DNA from: Myxocyprinus asiaticus
Taxonomy: Eukaryota > Chordata > Actinopteri > Cypriniformes > Catostomidae
Length of the DNA: 64,000 nucleotides
Reading direction: 5' to 3'
Assembly: GCF_019703515.2 (NCBI RefSeq)
Contig: NC_059346.1
Location: 52,102,001-52,166,000, forward strand
In this document: piece by piece, positions 1-10,640 of the stretch
Layout of the letters: each line of letters starts with the position of its first letter
How positions within the stretch are numbered: the first letter of the stretch is position 1
Made by a program: the position numbers and the translations under genes
The notes under the pieces: generated by a model
What the model was told of the DNA's origin: nothing
The model's input: only the letters and a program-made list of their open reading frames with translations
Databases searched by the model: none

Positions 1-279
1 GCCGGCTCTGTTTCCCCTTTTCCTTTTGCGTTTCCACGTCCGGACTGCCCAGACAAAGGGCTCCGCTTGCGTGTTTGTAAACAGCGGGTCGGCATTGAGG
101 AATTTGAAGTCCGGTTTATGGTGTGAAATTGCTGAACCAATGTCCAAAAGTGTTTGTCTGTCGTAGACAATAAGGCAGACAACATCCAAGACAAAAAACA
201 TAAGAATTGTGAACAAAACAAACAAAACACTACTATGTTGTGTCGGAGCTCGCAACGCAGCAGCCATACTCGACGCCAT

Positions 280-660
280 CTTGCTCTCTTTTGCACAAGC
301 CACATATCAGATCTTAACAAATACAGTAAGCAGGGTAAAGGGAACACAGGGAAAATGCACAACAATTCTCAAAGTGACCAACTCTCAACAACACAAATAC
401 TCTCAACATCACTTGCTAGCAACACTACCAACATTAGCAACACGTTGCACTCTCTCTTGCTCTCAAACTCTCTCTACCCCCTGGGGCATTTCTGATCCGG
501 TATTTCAAATGACGTGCGAACAAGCAGGTCCAAATCTTGCGCACACCGTGGATCACACCCAATTAGAGCAGAGCAACCTGCGAGTGTGAGAAAAAGAGAG
601 AGAACAAGCAAGAGAAAGAGGGGGATACACACACATAGCAATATGTCTGCTGACGTAACA
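280..660 (-). repeat. 3' LTR of Gmr1-like retrotransposon (left copy)
   Basis: From about 295 to 577 this matches about 9936 to 10228 in the same orientation, with small substitutions, which is the relation expected of two LTRs. Read on the minus strand the LTR begins TGTTACGTCAGC at 660, directly after a purine-rich tract. The right-hand LTR ends in CGTAACA, so the termini are the usual TG...CA. Left of about 295 the two copies no longer match, so the outer edge is uncertain and may have been replaced by another insertion. Confidence 0.75.
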
Positions 661-671
661 CCCCCACCCTT
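661..671 (-). other. Polypurine tract of the Gmr1-like element
   Basis: On the minus strand this reads AAGGGTGGGGG and abuts the TG that starts the 3' LTR. That is the position and composition of the primer for plus-strand DNA synthesis in LTR retrotransposons. Confidence 0.65.
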
Positions 672-849
672 AAAAATCAAACTCTGTTTTGATTGAAAAA
701 AAACAAACAAACAAAAACTATCAATCCAAACAGACTAATCAACATGAGTATGAGAAAGTGCATCTGCTAAAAATTTTCTGTACCCTTACTGTGGCTCATG
801 TCGTGGTTAAACCCTTGGACCACCTCATCAGTCTTTAGTTAGAGTTCGA

Positions 850-1770
850 CATATGCATGAGGAAGACAAGAAGATTATGGTTATTGTAGACCACAACAGT
901 TAAGGAACTGCAACCCACATAGACTTCAAAGAGCTGAAGTGTGATGAGTAATGCTAGAACCTCTTTTTCAATGGTGCTGTAATTCTGTTGGGCTTTAGAA
1001 AACTTTTAAGAGAAATATCACACTGGCTGGTCGATTCCAGATTCAGTTTCCTGCAATAATACTGCTCCTGCTCCTAATGCACTCGCATCTACCTCAAGTT
1101 TAAATGGCCGGGTGAAATTAGGAGCAGTGAGAACTGGTGTGCTACAAAGGAGATCCATGGCAGCATTGAAAGCTATGTCACACTTAGAACTTCAAAACTT
1201 TGGACACACTCAACAAATCGGTCAGGGGAGCCACAATAGAGGAAAAGTGCTTACAAAACCCTCTGTAATATCCAACCATCCCTAAAAAATGACGCAATTC
1301 ATGTTTGGACTTGGGTGCGGACAATCCAAAGTTGCAGTGACCTTGGTATCAACTAGGTGCACCTGGCCTTTCCCTACCTGTTTGCCAAGGTACGTGACCA
1401 TTGCTTTGCCAAACTCACACTTCGCTAGGTTCACAGTCATGGATGCTTTTGTCTTAATATGATCACCCCATGAAGTAGAATAAATCACCACATCGTCCAG
1501 ATAAACTTCGCAACTTGGCAAGCTGGACAACATCCTCTGCATCAACCGCTGAAACGTGGCTGGGGCGTTTCGCATTCCGAAGGCCATCACAAAGTATTTA
1601 AGGAAGTTGTCCGGGGTGACAAATGCAGAGGTTTCAGAGGCATGGGTTGTTAAAGGCACCTGCCAAAAACCCTTCAATAGATCTAGCTTAGTCACAAAGG
1701 AGGCAGCACCAACTTGATCTATGCAATCTTCCATCCTGGGCATCCGTCTGAATAGTTTTTGGAAGCCCAA
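850..1770 (-). pseudogene. Reverse transcriptase and RNase H remnant of the Gmr1-like element
   Basis: The minus strand encodes a gypsy-type RT. After a start-like MGFQKLFRRMPRMEDCID it carries TKLDLLKGFWQVPL, then FVTPDNFLKYFVMAFGMRNAPATF in pieces, then the catalytic YLDDVVIYS. The RNase H part follows between about 1290 and 850 in broken frames, with FKLEVDASALGAGAVL and the later NYSTIEKEVLALL. The RT N-terminus is missing: it joins the integrase fragment abruptly near 1760, with a frame change. The fragment cannot encode an active polymerase. Family assignment is firm; subfamily rests on domain order. Confidence 0.8.
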
Positions 1771-2482
1771 ATGTAGAGAACAATTTGATCAGCTCCTTTA
1801 CCACATTTTTAGCCTTTATATTGTGCAACGGAATGGCTTCGGGATACCGCGTAGTGGCACACATAATGGTGAGTATGAAATGATGACCTGATTTAGTACC
1901 TCTGTAATGGACCAACACAGTCAATGATGATACGCTCAAACAGTTCTTCTATTACAGGGATCGGATGTAAGGGAGCGGGGGGTATTGCCTGATTTGGCTT
2001 GCCCACCAATAGGCAGATATGGCATGATTGGCAATAGGAGGCTACATATGACTTTAGACCAGGCCAGAAAAAGTACCTTAGATTAGAACACGCTCATAGG
2101 TTTCCCAAATTCCCAAATGACCAGAGAGAACACGGTCATGCACCAGACTCAATATTTGGGAACGATAACTTGTGGGAACAACAATTTGAAAAACACTATC
2201 ATTATCTTCCCATTTCCGCATTAAGATATCATTATCCCAAAAATAAGTTACCTTGTCATCACAGACTTTTGCCTTGTCTGTAGTAGCATCAATACACCCA
2301 GGTAACGAAGGGTCAGCCTTTTGCGCAGCAGCCAATTGTTTGTGCCCAATCTGTAAAGGAATTTCACACAAGTCTAACACGGATCCAAAAGTTTCTAAGT
2401 GTAAAACTGATGCAAAAAAAATATCGACATCTATCATTAACAGACCAAAGAAAAGAATCGGACAAATCAACCACTTCATCAA
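1688..2482 (-). pseudogene. Integrase remnant (zinc domain and first half of core) of the Gmr1-like element
   Basis: The minus-strand translation contains LSLVHDRVLSGHLG followed by WETYERV, the first half of the retroviral-type HHCC zinc domain. In a shifted frame it continues with YCQSCHICL, the cysteine pair. Downstream, about 1939 to 1760, the core gives TTRYPEAIPL and STFGLPKTIQTD; the last aspartate is the second catalytic acid of DDE integrases. The remainder, including the glutamate, is missing where the frame runs into RT sequence. Several stops and frame shifts are present. In this element integrase precedes RT in transcription order. Confidence 0.75.
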
Positions 2483-2727
2483 ATTTACGAACTTGCGCTT
2501 GTGTCACAACACAAGCGGAGATACATCAGGGAGTTGGACAGACACATCAGTTTCACTATCTGTATGTAAATCTCATAAAACTGACACTTGTATAGGCTTA
2601 CTGTCACTACTACATGCTACCAGACCTCGTAAAATAAATGGTTCAAAGCCAGTTGTGTTAGGTGAAATAAAATCTGATAAGGGATTTACAAAACCTACAT
2701 TCTTCAGCTTAACTGACACATTTTTCT

Positions 2728-3653
2728 TTTTTCAGGTTTCGCAGTCAACAATGAGATGACCTGCATCAAGGCAGTGGAAACATATCCTACCTCCTCCTGA
2801 GAGATTTTGAGCAGCCCTACGACCCCCTTAAGCTCCTCCTCGCCCGGACTTAATAGTAGCAGTCAAGGACCCCTTCACCTGCCCTTCAGCACCATGGTCA
2901 GCGACCTTATCATATCTCACCTTCGGGGAGAAAACTGTTCTGTGAGTCAGCACAAACTCATAAGCTAATACAGCGGCTGCTGAGAGAGACATCACTTTCT
3001 GTTCATTCAAGTGTACAATTACATTTTTAGGCACACAGCTCTTGAAATATGAATCCACTTCAGCTTCTCTGAAGGGTGGCACCAGATTAAAATGTTTGCC
3101 CACATCAAACACCGGTGTAACACTCACCTCCTGTAAAGAAGCTCGACTGGAAGTGATCGGCGGTACCACCGAGGGAAGCGGAACAAAAAAAGGAGAGGCA
3201 GGAGAGCTCTCAGGCAAATCCGTAGCCAGGGAAGGCCAGCTGTGGAAATCGTGTCACATAGTCTCCTTCTCCAACTCCAACTTTCGCAACCGGAGCCGTT
3301 TAGTCTCATGCTCCTCCCATTTCACTTCCAGTTCTAACTCCTTAAATCTTAAAGCTAACTCCGGTTCAGTGTGAGACATAAAGTGTGGGCTACTCTGCGG
3401 CACAGGGAGTGGATTTGGGGGTACCGGAGATGGTATTGCAGGGGTGGGCTTCTCGTCAGCCTCCGCTGCCGCAGTAGCTCCTTCCTCCACATCACCCACT
3501 ATGGATTCCTCGGGCAAAATTTGTTGCAAAACTAACTCCTGATGCAACACTCTTTTAACCTCCTTTTTTGAGGCTTGACGAGGAACATCTGTTTTAAAGA
3601 AACAGATCATCCTTCCTATAATGATTCAACTGCTCCGTGCTTGGAGTTAGCAT
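2728..3653 (-). pseudogene. gag remnant of the Gmr1-like element (capsid and zinc knuckle)
   Basis: The likely start is the ATG at 3653 (MLTPSTEQLNHYRKDDL). A frame shift follows, then a Lys/Glu-rich helix-forming stretch (ELALRFKELELEVKWEEHE) and a capsid-like segment FNLVPPFREAEVDSYF near 3100. The 3' end has one zinc knuckle, CFHCLDAGHLIVDC (Cys-x2-Cys-x4-His-x4-Cys), followed by a stop and Lys-rich residues. Vertebrate SCAN domains are thought to descend from a Gmr1-like capsid, which fits the look of this segment. The gene is interrupted by frame shifts. Confidence 0.65.
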
Positions 3654-3774
3654 GAAGAAAATGAAATCAAATTCCATAATCCCACTACTAACTAACCCCT
3701 CCCACACCAAAAAAGAAAGCAGCCAAACAAAGAAAAATATGAAAGGACTTACCCCACATGTAACCACAACAAGG

Positions 3775-3960
3775 GTTCCCTATGTGTCACTCACTCGACG
3801 TTGTGTCGATGTAGTGACACTAGGGGTCACTCTTGGGAGCCCGAGACACCTCTGGTCTTTGATAAAAGGCCAATGAAAATTGGCGAGTGGTATTTTCATG
3901 CCACTCCCCCGGACATACGGGTATAAAAGGAGCTGGTAGGCAACCACTCATTCAGATTTT
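3775..3960 (+). repeat. Left inverted terminal repeat of DIRS copy A
   Basis: This is the reverse complement of about 9205 to 9400, with few differences. It includes GGGTATAAAAGGAGCTGG, a TATA-like motif at about 3920, so the repeat probably carries the element's promoter. Confidence 0.8.
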
Positions 3961-4079
3961 CTCTTCAGAGCCGAACGGTCATGCTCACTGAGCTGAATAC
4001 TACTGTTCATTCACCTCTGCTGGATCTGACGGCGCATTTCAGCGGCTTCTACCCCTCTGCACTGGTGCACTGCAGAGAA

Positions 4080-5690
4080 TGCCCCTGGGCGCTTTGGCAG
4101 AAATAAAAGAGTATATTTCTCTAAAAGAGTATATTTCTCTAAAAGAGCGGCACACACGGAACGTCTTTTTAAAGACGCGTCTTTTTAAAGATGCTTTTCC
4201 GATTGTGTGTTATTCCTGGTTGCGCTTGTTATCTCTCGCCTTCTGACGGTCACGATCACTGTCTTTCGTGTCTGGGCACTGCTCACGTGGAGACAGCGTT
4301 CGTGGATGGTCATGTTCTCATTGCGAGAATATGTCCATGGCAACGTTGCGGTTGTGGCTCGCCTTCGTAAGAAAGCAAGCCACCCCAGAGGCTCCCGCCT
4401 CGGTCCTTTTACCCACGGGTATGAGGCCAGCGCGGCTAGAACTGGGGGCGATTTGGGGACCCCAATGGGACCGCCTCTGCCGGATATCCCCCCGGGTGCC
4501 CAAAGCCCCCGTCCAAGGCCTGTAGGTTTACGTCGTCACTGATGGCCAAGGCCTACGGTGCCGCTGGACAAGCCGCCTCCGCCCTGCATGCCAGTGCCTT
4601 AGTCCGCCAAGGAGCTAAAGGAACTGCACAAGGTTAGTTCCGCCCCGGGATTGATGCAGGAACTGCACTCGGCGACCGACCTCGCTCTCTGAGCGACGGA
4701 GGTCACAGCGCGGTCTCTCGGGCGGACGATGGCCACACTAGTGGTCCAGGAGCGCCACCTTTGGCTCAACCTGGTCAAGATGGGTGAGGCCGACAAGACA
4801 CAATTCCTTGCTGCCCCCATTTCCCAGGCGGGCCTATTCGGCGACACCGTCGAGAACTTTGCCCAGCAGTTTTCGATGGTAGAGCAGTAGATGGATGCTA
4901 GCCGGCAGATCCTGCACCCCGTCTACTCATCGCCAAGGGCGTCCCCCTGCAGTGACTGCACCGGCTCTGCCGCAGCCCGCCCCTTCGGCCCGGCCCCGGC
5001 GTGGAGCCCACCGCAGGAAGCAGACGCCACCCGTCTCGCGGCCGCCCAGAACCCATGAAAGGCTTCAAAGCGCCCTTGAGACGGGCGACCCAGGGACAAC
5101 GAAACCCGCTGCTCTGGAGCTGATAAGCAGATCTCCATCTTTTTGTTACCTTTTGCATTTAATTGTGCTGCATGCCCAAATGGCTGCAGTACTCAAGAGC
5201 TCAGCAAGAGTGGTTTCCTTGTTCCCTGGGTCACGTATCCGGTGTGCATGGCCGTCATCACGACCACCGTCCACCACTCTATTTGGCAGGTTTGGCGCTC
5301 TAGCGGCGGTCTCCTGCCCCTGAGCGCCCAGCTGTGGCACAAATCCGCCCCCGATGTGACAGCCTCCATGGGTCACGAGGACAGGCCTCTTCCTCCCCGT
5401 CCCAGGCTGTTCCGGGGGTGGTCACAAGGAACCAGGTAAGTGCTTCAATGTCCTTAGACTCAACACAGCCACAACGTGGTGTGGCACCTCGAGCTCCGTC
5501 ACGCCGCGAGGCCCCACCTGCCAGTACGGCAGATGATGTTGTCCCTTTGGTCCCCCTTGTGCGGAACTTGGATTCATGGCTTGCGCTTTCCAATCCGTTG
5601 TGAGGGCTGGTCCGGACCATCCGACTCGGCTGCACGATTCACTTCGCCGGGCGTCCGCCCAGGTTCAGTGGTGTCCACTTCACCTTGGTG
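4080..5690 (+). pseudogene. gag-like region of DIRS copy A
   Basis: The region upstream of RT starts with a short duplication of AAAAGAGTATATTTCTCT near 4107 to 4145. It then reads, from about 4203, RLCVIPGCACYLSPSDGHDH followed by CLSCLG, a Cys/His pattern that also occurs in the fragment at 15.5 kb. Further on the frames are rich in Ala and Pro and are broken several times (for example a stop after CGCGSPS near 4373). No single long frame covers it. Assigned as gag from position and the Cys/His cluster only. Confidence 0.55.
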
Positions 5691-5700
5691 AAACACAAAA

Positions 5701-7110
5701 ATGCTGCTACTTTGCACGGAGATCGCTACCCTCCTACGGAAGGGCGCGATAGAACCTGTCCCTCCAGCCGAGATGAAGAAGGGGTTTTTTCAGCCCCTAC
5801 TTCATAGTACTGAAAAAAGGTGGTGGGTTGCGGCCAATCTTGGGCCTGTGAGTTCTGAACTAGGCTTTACACAGACTCCCATTCAAGATGCTGACACGAA
5901 AACGCATTCTGGCGGGCGTCCGGCATCAAGATTGGTTCACGGCGGTAGACCTGAAGGATGCGTACTTCACGTCTCGATCCTTCGTCGACACAAACCCTTC
6001 CTGCGGTTTGCATCCGAGAGTCAGGTGTATCAGTACAAAGTCCTCCCTTTCGGCTTGTCCCTGTCTCCTCGCGTCTTTACGAAGGTCGCAGAGGCTGCCC
6101 TTGCCCCGTTAAGGGAGGTGGGCATTCGCGTTCTCAACTATCTCGATGACTGGCTAATCCTAGCTCATTCTCGAGACATGTTGTGCGCACACAGGGACCT
6201 GGTGCTCTCACACCTCAGCCGACTAGGGCTTCGGGTCAACTAGGAAAAGAGCAAGCTCCTCCCAGTTCAGAGCATCTCTTTTCTCAGTTTGGAGTTGGAC
6301 TCAGTCTCCTTGACGGCGCACCTTACGAACGAGCGCACCCACTCGGTGCTGGCTTGTTTGAAGGCATTCAAACAGAAAACAGCGGTTCCACTGAAACTTT
6401 TTCAGAGGCTCCTGGGGCATATGGCATCCTCGGCGGTGGCCACCCCGCTCGGGTTGATGCATATGAGGCCGCTTCAGCACTGGCTCCAGACTCGAGTCCC
6501 GAGATGGGCATGGCGCCACGGGACACGTCGCGTTGTCATCACGCCGGTCTGTCGCCATCTTTTCAGCCCTTGGACCGACCTCTCGTTTCTACGGGCAGGT
6601 GTTCCTCTAGAACTGGTCTCCAGGCGCATCGTGGTCAAGACAGACGCCTCCAAAACGGGCTGGGGCGCTGTTTGCAATGGGCACACAGCCGCCAGCCTCT
6701 GGACGGGTCCGCGACTGCATTGGCACATCAACTGCCTTGAGTTGTTGGTAATTCTGCTCACCCTGCGGAGGTTTCGGCCATTGATCCAGGGCAAGCACGT
6801 GTTAGTTCAGACAGACAACATGACAACGGTAGCATATGTCAACCGCCAAGGTGGTTTGCGCTCTCGTTGTATGTCACAACTCGCCTGCCGTCTCCTCCTC
6901 TGGAGTCAGCAGCACTTCAAGTCGCTGCAAGCCACTCACATCCCGGGCAACCTCAACACTACAGCGGACACGCTGTCACAACAGGTTACCCTCAGGGGAG
7001 AGTGGAGACTCCACCCTCAGGTGGTCCAGCTGATTTGGAGTCGATTCGACAGGCACAGGTGCACCTGTTCACCTCCCAAGAATCCTCCCCACTGCTCTGG
7101 TACGCCCTGA
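5701..7110 (+). pseudogene. Reverse transcriptase and RNase H of DIRS copy A
   Basis: The RT gives FLRFASESQVYQYKVLPFGL, then SLSPRVFTKVAEAALAPL and the catalytic NYLDDWLILAHS. A TAG stop at 6241 replaces the Trp codon seen in copy B (LRVNW), after which the same frame continues through LLGHMASSAVATPLG to the RNase H core: KTDASKTGWGAVCNG, HINCLELLVILLTLRRF, VQTDNMTTVAYVNRQGG and HIPGNLNTTADTLSQ. Frame shifts lie upstream of about 5950 and near 7060. Several acidic catalytic residues remain visible, but the protein cannot be made in one piece. Confidence 0.85.
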
Positions 7111-8270
7111 CTGAGGCCCCCCTCGGCATAGACACACTGGCACACAGCTGGCCCCCTGGCATGTGCAAATATGCATTTCCCCCAGTGAGCCTGCTTGCAC
7201 AGACCCTGTGCAAGGTCAGGGAGGATGAGGAGCAGGTCATCCTGGTAGCACCCTACTGGCCCACCCAGATGTGGTGCTCGGACCTCATGCTCCTCGCGAC
7301 AGCTCCCCCCGGCGAATTCTCTACGAGGCGCCGTATGCCTTTAAGTGGTGTCTGTTCGCTAAGTGGTGTTCTTCCCGTCGGGAAGACCCCCAGAGATGCG
7401 CAGTCAGATCAGTGCTTTCCTTCCTGCAGGAGAGGTTGGAAGGGAGGCTGTCCCCTTCCACCTTGAAGGTGTACATTGCCGCCATAGCAGCACACCACGA
7501 CGCAGTCGACGGTAAGTCCTTAGGGAAGCACGACCTGATCATCAGGTTCCTAAGAGGCGCCAGGAGGCTGAATCCCTCCAGACTGTGCCTCGTTCACTCA
7601 TCGGACCTCTGTAGTTCTTCAGGGTCTACAGAGAGCCCCCTTTGAGCCTTTGCAGTCAGCCGAGCTTAAGACACTCTCCTTGAAGACTGCTCTCCTGACT
7701 GTGCTCACTTCCATCAAGAGGGTAGGTGACCTGCAAGCGTTCTCTGTCAGTGAAACGTGCCTGGAGTTCGGTCCAGGTTACTCTCACGTGATCCTGAGAC
7801 CTGACCGGGCTATGTGCCCAAGGTTCCCACCACCCCTTTAGGGACCACGTGGTGAACCTGCAAGAGCTGCCCTAGGAGGAGGCAAACCCAGCCCTGTCGT
7901 CGCTGTGTCCGGTGCGCGCTTTATGCATCTATTTGGATCGCACGCAGCGCTTTAGAATTTCTGAGCAGCTCTTTGTCTGCTTTTGTGCACAGTGGAAAGG
8001 AAGCGCTGTCTCCAAGCAGAGGATCGCCCACTGGCTCATTGACGCCATAACTATGGCATATGTCGCCTAGGACATGCCGCCCCCGGTAGGGCTACCAGCC
8101 CATTCTACCAGGGGTGCAGTAGCTCCCTGGGCCCTGGCCAGGGGTGCCTCTTTAACAGAATTTGCAGAGCAGTAGGCTGGGCAACACCCAACACCTGTGC
8201 AAGGTTCTACAACCTCCGGGTGGAACCGGTTTCATCCCAGGTAGTGGCACGCAACACAAGCGAATAAGCC
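7110..8270 (+). pseudogene. Tyrosine recombinase region of DIRS copy A, decayed
   Basis: After the RT/RNase H frame, pieces of a lambda-integrase-like recombinase appear in different frames. The N-terminal helical part reads SVLSFLQERLEGRLSPSTLK and VYIAAIAAHHDAVDG (about 7410 to 7510), the middle part reads SLKTALLTVLTSIKRVGDLQ (about 7670 to 7735), and the C-terminal part reads GWATPNTCARFYNLRVEPV near 8175 to 8230, whose RFY holds the expected nucleophilic tyrosine. Copy B preserves the HSTRS motif better. Numerous stops make this a pseudogene. Confidence 0.75.
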
Positions 8271-9025
8271 CGGGATAGCTGGCCGGGTGTATCGCTTGCA
8301 CATAGTGCCTTCCACCTCCTTTGGAGCTGAAGACGTGCGTCATTAATTCCCAGTAGTGTTCACAAACTTTGTTCCCTGGTTGACTTCCTCCGAGCCCTGT
8401 GGCAGTCGAGTTTTCGGAGAGACTCGCTGCCGGCCCAGTACACGCGCTAACTAAGAGCGCTGTTCTGGGGTAGATGCTCTGTATGTGGCGGTTCCCTGTA
8501 AGGCTAACCCCATGCGATCTATATCTTCCGCTGGTTCGTTTCCCTGCTGGCAAACTGCGTCTTCCTTGGGCAAAGCCCCTCTGCCCCAGTCTCCATGTTT
8601 GTAGTAACTCCTCCCCCATTGGGCAGGATCTACCTTGAAGGCTCTCCACATGGTTGGAAAGACCGTGTGACGTATTCTCCCACTTTAATATCCCCCCCCC
8701 CTTTGGGCGAGGTGTGTTCTCCGCGGTGTCTTCCCCTTGGGAGCGACACCCCCCCCCCCGACTAGACCTGGCGGCCCAGTCGGATAATCCCCCTTCTTTT
8801 TTAGGGAGTGGAAAAAGGGAAGGGGAAAAGAGGCCACGACTGGATTAAGCCTGTCTCTATCTTTGGGTAGTCGACTTGTCCCCAAAAAGGGCCGTTCGAC
8901 ACTCATAACTATGTTGGGGGAGGTTACGTGTTGACCTGGTGTGCTGGCTATGAGGCACACAGCAGTCTGCCCACCTCACACCACCAGTTCACGTAACACA
9001 GTTCAGCCAGTTGTGGCGTTACGTA

Positions 9026-9135
9026 TAGGGACCCCTAGTGTCACTACAACGACACAACATCGAGTGAGTGACAGAGAGGGAACGTCATGGTTACTGGTGT
9101 AACCTCCGTTCCCTGATGGAGGGAACAAGACGTTG
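9026..9135. repeat. Internal complementary region of DIRS copy A
   Basis: The first half (ACCCCTAGTGTCACTAC to AGAGGGAAC) is the reverse complement of the left edge (3775 to about 3830). The second half (GTCATGGTTACTGGTGTAAC onward) is the reverse complement of the right edge (about 9365 to 9411). The two halves meet at GGGAAC/GTCATGG, which predicts the circle junction. Confidence 0.8.
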
Positions 9136-9204
9136 TGTCCCTCCTGCCACAACACTGAACTACCCGCTGAAATGGCTGGACCTTATATCGGCTCCTCAGC
9201 ATAA

Positions 9205-9414
9205 AACCTGAATGAGTGGTTGCATACCAGCTCCTTTTATACCCATATGTCCAGGGGAGTGACATGCAAATACCACTCGCTAATTTTCATTGGCCTTTTA
9301 TCAAAGACCAGAGGTGTCTCGGGCTCCCAAGAGTGACCCCTAGTGTCACTACATCGACACAACGTCTCGTTCCCTCCATCAGGGAATGGAGGTTACACCA
9401 GTAACCATGACGTT
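9205..9414 (+). repeat. Right inverted terminal repeat of DIRS copy A
   Basis: Inverted copy of 3775 to 3960, including CCAGCTCCTTTTATACCC and GAGTGACCCCTAGTGTCAC. It ends GTAACCATGAC at 9411, after which Gmr1-like sequence resumes. Confidence 0.8.
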
Positions 9415-9509
9415 CTTCAAAGGTGAGTAATTTTCTGCTTTGTCCACCTGCCAAATTTATGTCAATCCTGTTTTTGACAAGCCCACATTTTATTCTACCA
9501 TGACCATTT

Positions 9510-9521
9510 GACGAGCCCCCA
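9510..9521 (-). other. Primer binding site, tRNA-Pro type
   Basis: On the minus strand this is TGGGGGCTCGTC, lying four bases inside the LTR end. It matches the first 12 bases of the familiar tRNA-Pro primer site of gammaretroviruses. It fixes the orientation of the element and the inner edge of the 5' LTR at 9526. Confidence 0.65.
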
Positions 9522-9525
9522 ATTA

Positions 9526-10228
9526 TGTTACGACCCCAGTCTAGGGTTGAAGTGTAACATAAATAAATAAAAAAAATTCTGAACACAGTTTGTCTGTTTC
9601 TTCTTTCCGTTTTCTTTTATTTTTATTTTTTTTATTTTTTTTAAGAGAAAACACCACAAACACCACAGGAAGTAAAATGGCTTCAGGATTGGGCCAGGCC
9701 AAAACAATGAACAAAAACACAAATTGTCTATACCCAAAAGAAAATAACTAAATTGCCTCTCAAAAGAAAAACTTGAACAAAAATACAGAGGGCTTACCTT
9801 CCTTCCTAACTAATCCAATAAACAGGAGAAAAGGTATGTACCAGAGAAAATAAATGGCACCCAACCCCTTCGGCTTCCATGGTAAAGAAACTGATGTAAA
9901 TGTACTATTTACAATATTTACAATATTGGCATCCACAAGCCACATATCAGATCTCAACAAATATTGAGATCACTAGCACTCACAGAAGGTTTAAGCAGGG
10001 TAAAGGGGACACAGGGGAAATGCGCAACAATTCCCAAAGTGACCAACTCTCAACAACACAAATACTCTCAACATCACTTGCTAGCAACACTACCAACATT
10101 AGCAACACTTTGCACTCTCTCTCGCTCTCGAACTCTCTCAACCCCACTGGGGCATTTCTGATCCGGTATTTCAAACGACACGTGAACAAGCAGGTCCAAT
10201 CCTTGCGCACACCATGGATCACATCCAA
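9526..10228 (-). repeat. 5' LTR of Gmr1-like retrotransposon (right copy, outer end truncated)
   Basis: The inner edge is TGTTACGACCCC at 9526 (CGTAACA on the minus strand), next to the primer site. Bases about 9936 to 10228 repeat the left LTR. The roughly 80 bases that end the left LTR (about 578 to 660) have no counterpart here, so the outer end of this copy is truncated or replaced. An AT-rich low-complexity stretch occupies about 9600 to 9650. Confidence 0.7.
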
Positions 10229-10439
10229 TTAGACTTCTCAGCGAATGCTAATTACTACTGTGTTGACTCATTTGTATGTATTTTCCCAAATCAGTCGGCA
10301 GATAGAGACTCAGAAAGAAATCTCAATATAGACTATTATTTCTTTAGATAGGGATCATTTTAGATAAAATTAAATTAAATTGAAAGGACAAATTGAAAAT
10401 GTAGTTAACAAAATTAAAATTTGAAACAATAATAACTCT

Positions 10440-10640
10440 GGTTGTAACAGGGGCAGACTGGCCATCGGGAGAACCAGTACTTTTCCGGTGGGCCGGCTGC
10501 GAAACGGGGCCGAATGTGCTGCGATAAGCTGAAATGGGCCTCCGCAAAATGCAGAACGGGCCACAAAATGGCGCCGCGATATGCCGAAGGGGGCAGCGAT
10601 ATGCAGAAAAAGACAGCAACTGATTAACGTAGCTTTCACT
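10440..10640. repeat. Fragment of a GC-rich dispersed repeat (hAT-type end)
   Basis: Begins CAGGGGCAGACTGGCCATCG and continues GAGAACCAGTACTTTTCCGG. It is closely related to the left end of the hAT-type element at 55518. No matching right end was found nearby, so this is a partial or diverged copy. Confidence 0.5.

Larger units (their letters stand above)
3775..9414 (+). mobile_element. DIRS-type tyrosine-recombinase retrotransposon, near full length (copy A)
   Basis: The element has inverted terminal repeats of about 170 to 200 bp. The left one contains GACACTAGGGGTCACTC and CCAATGAAAATTGGCGAGTG; the right one is its reverse complement. Near the right end an internal complementary region (about 9026 to 9135) joins the complements of both outer edges. 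This is the hallmark of DIRS elements, which replicate through a circle. Between the repeats, in order, lie gag-like sequence, reverse transcriptase, RNase H and a tyrosine recombinase, all on the plus strand. A GTT is found at both edges (3775 and 9412), as expected for recombinase-mediated insertion, and I see no target duplication. The coding frames have stops and shifts, so it is not autonomous. Confidence 0.85.
661..9525 (-). mobile_element. Decayed Gmr1-like Ty3/gypsy retrotransposon, interrupted by a DIRS element
   Basis: This is the internal region of an LTR retrotransposon read right to left. In order it has a tRNA-Pro-type primer site (9521 to 9510), a short leader, gag (3653 to about 2730), an integrase zinc domain and half of the integrase core (about 2480 to 1760), reverse transcriptase (about 1770 to 1290), RNase H (about 1290 to 850) and a polypurine tract (671 to 661). 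Integrase upstream of RT with a gypsy-type RT is the known domain order of Gmr1-like elements of deuterostomes. No aspartyl protease was recognised. Frames are broken in several places, so the copy is dead. The leader is split by a separate DIRS element at about 3775 to 9414. Confidence 0.75.

Noticed and set aside
2253..2759. 168-codon plus-strand frame opposite the Gmr1-like element
   Set aside because: It is the antisense of the gag tail and integrase region and matches nothing.
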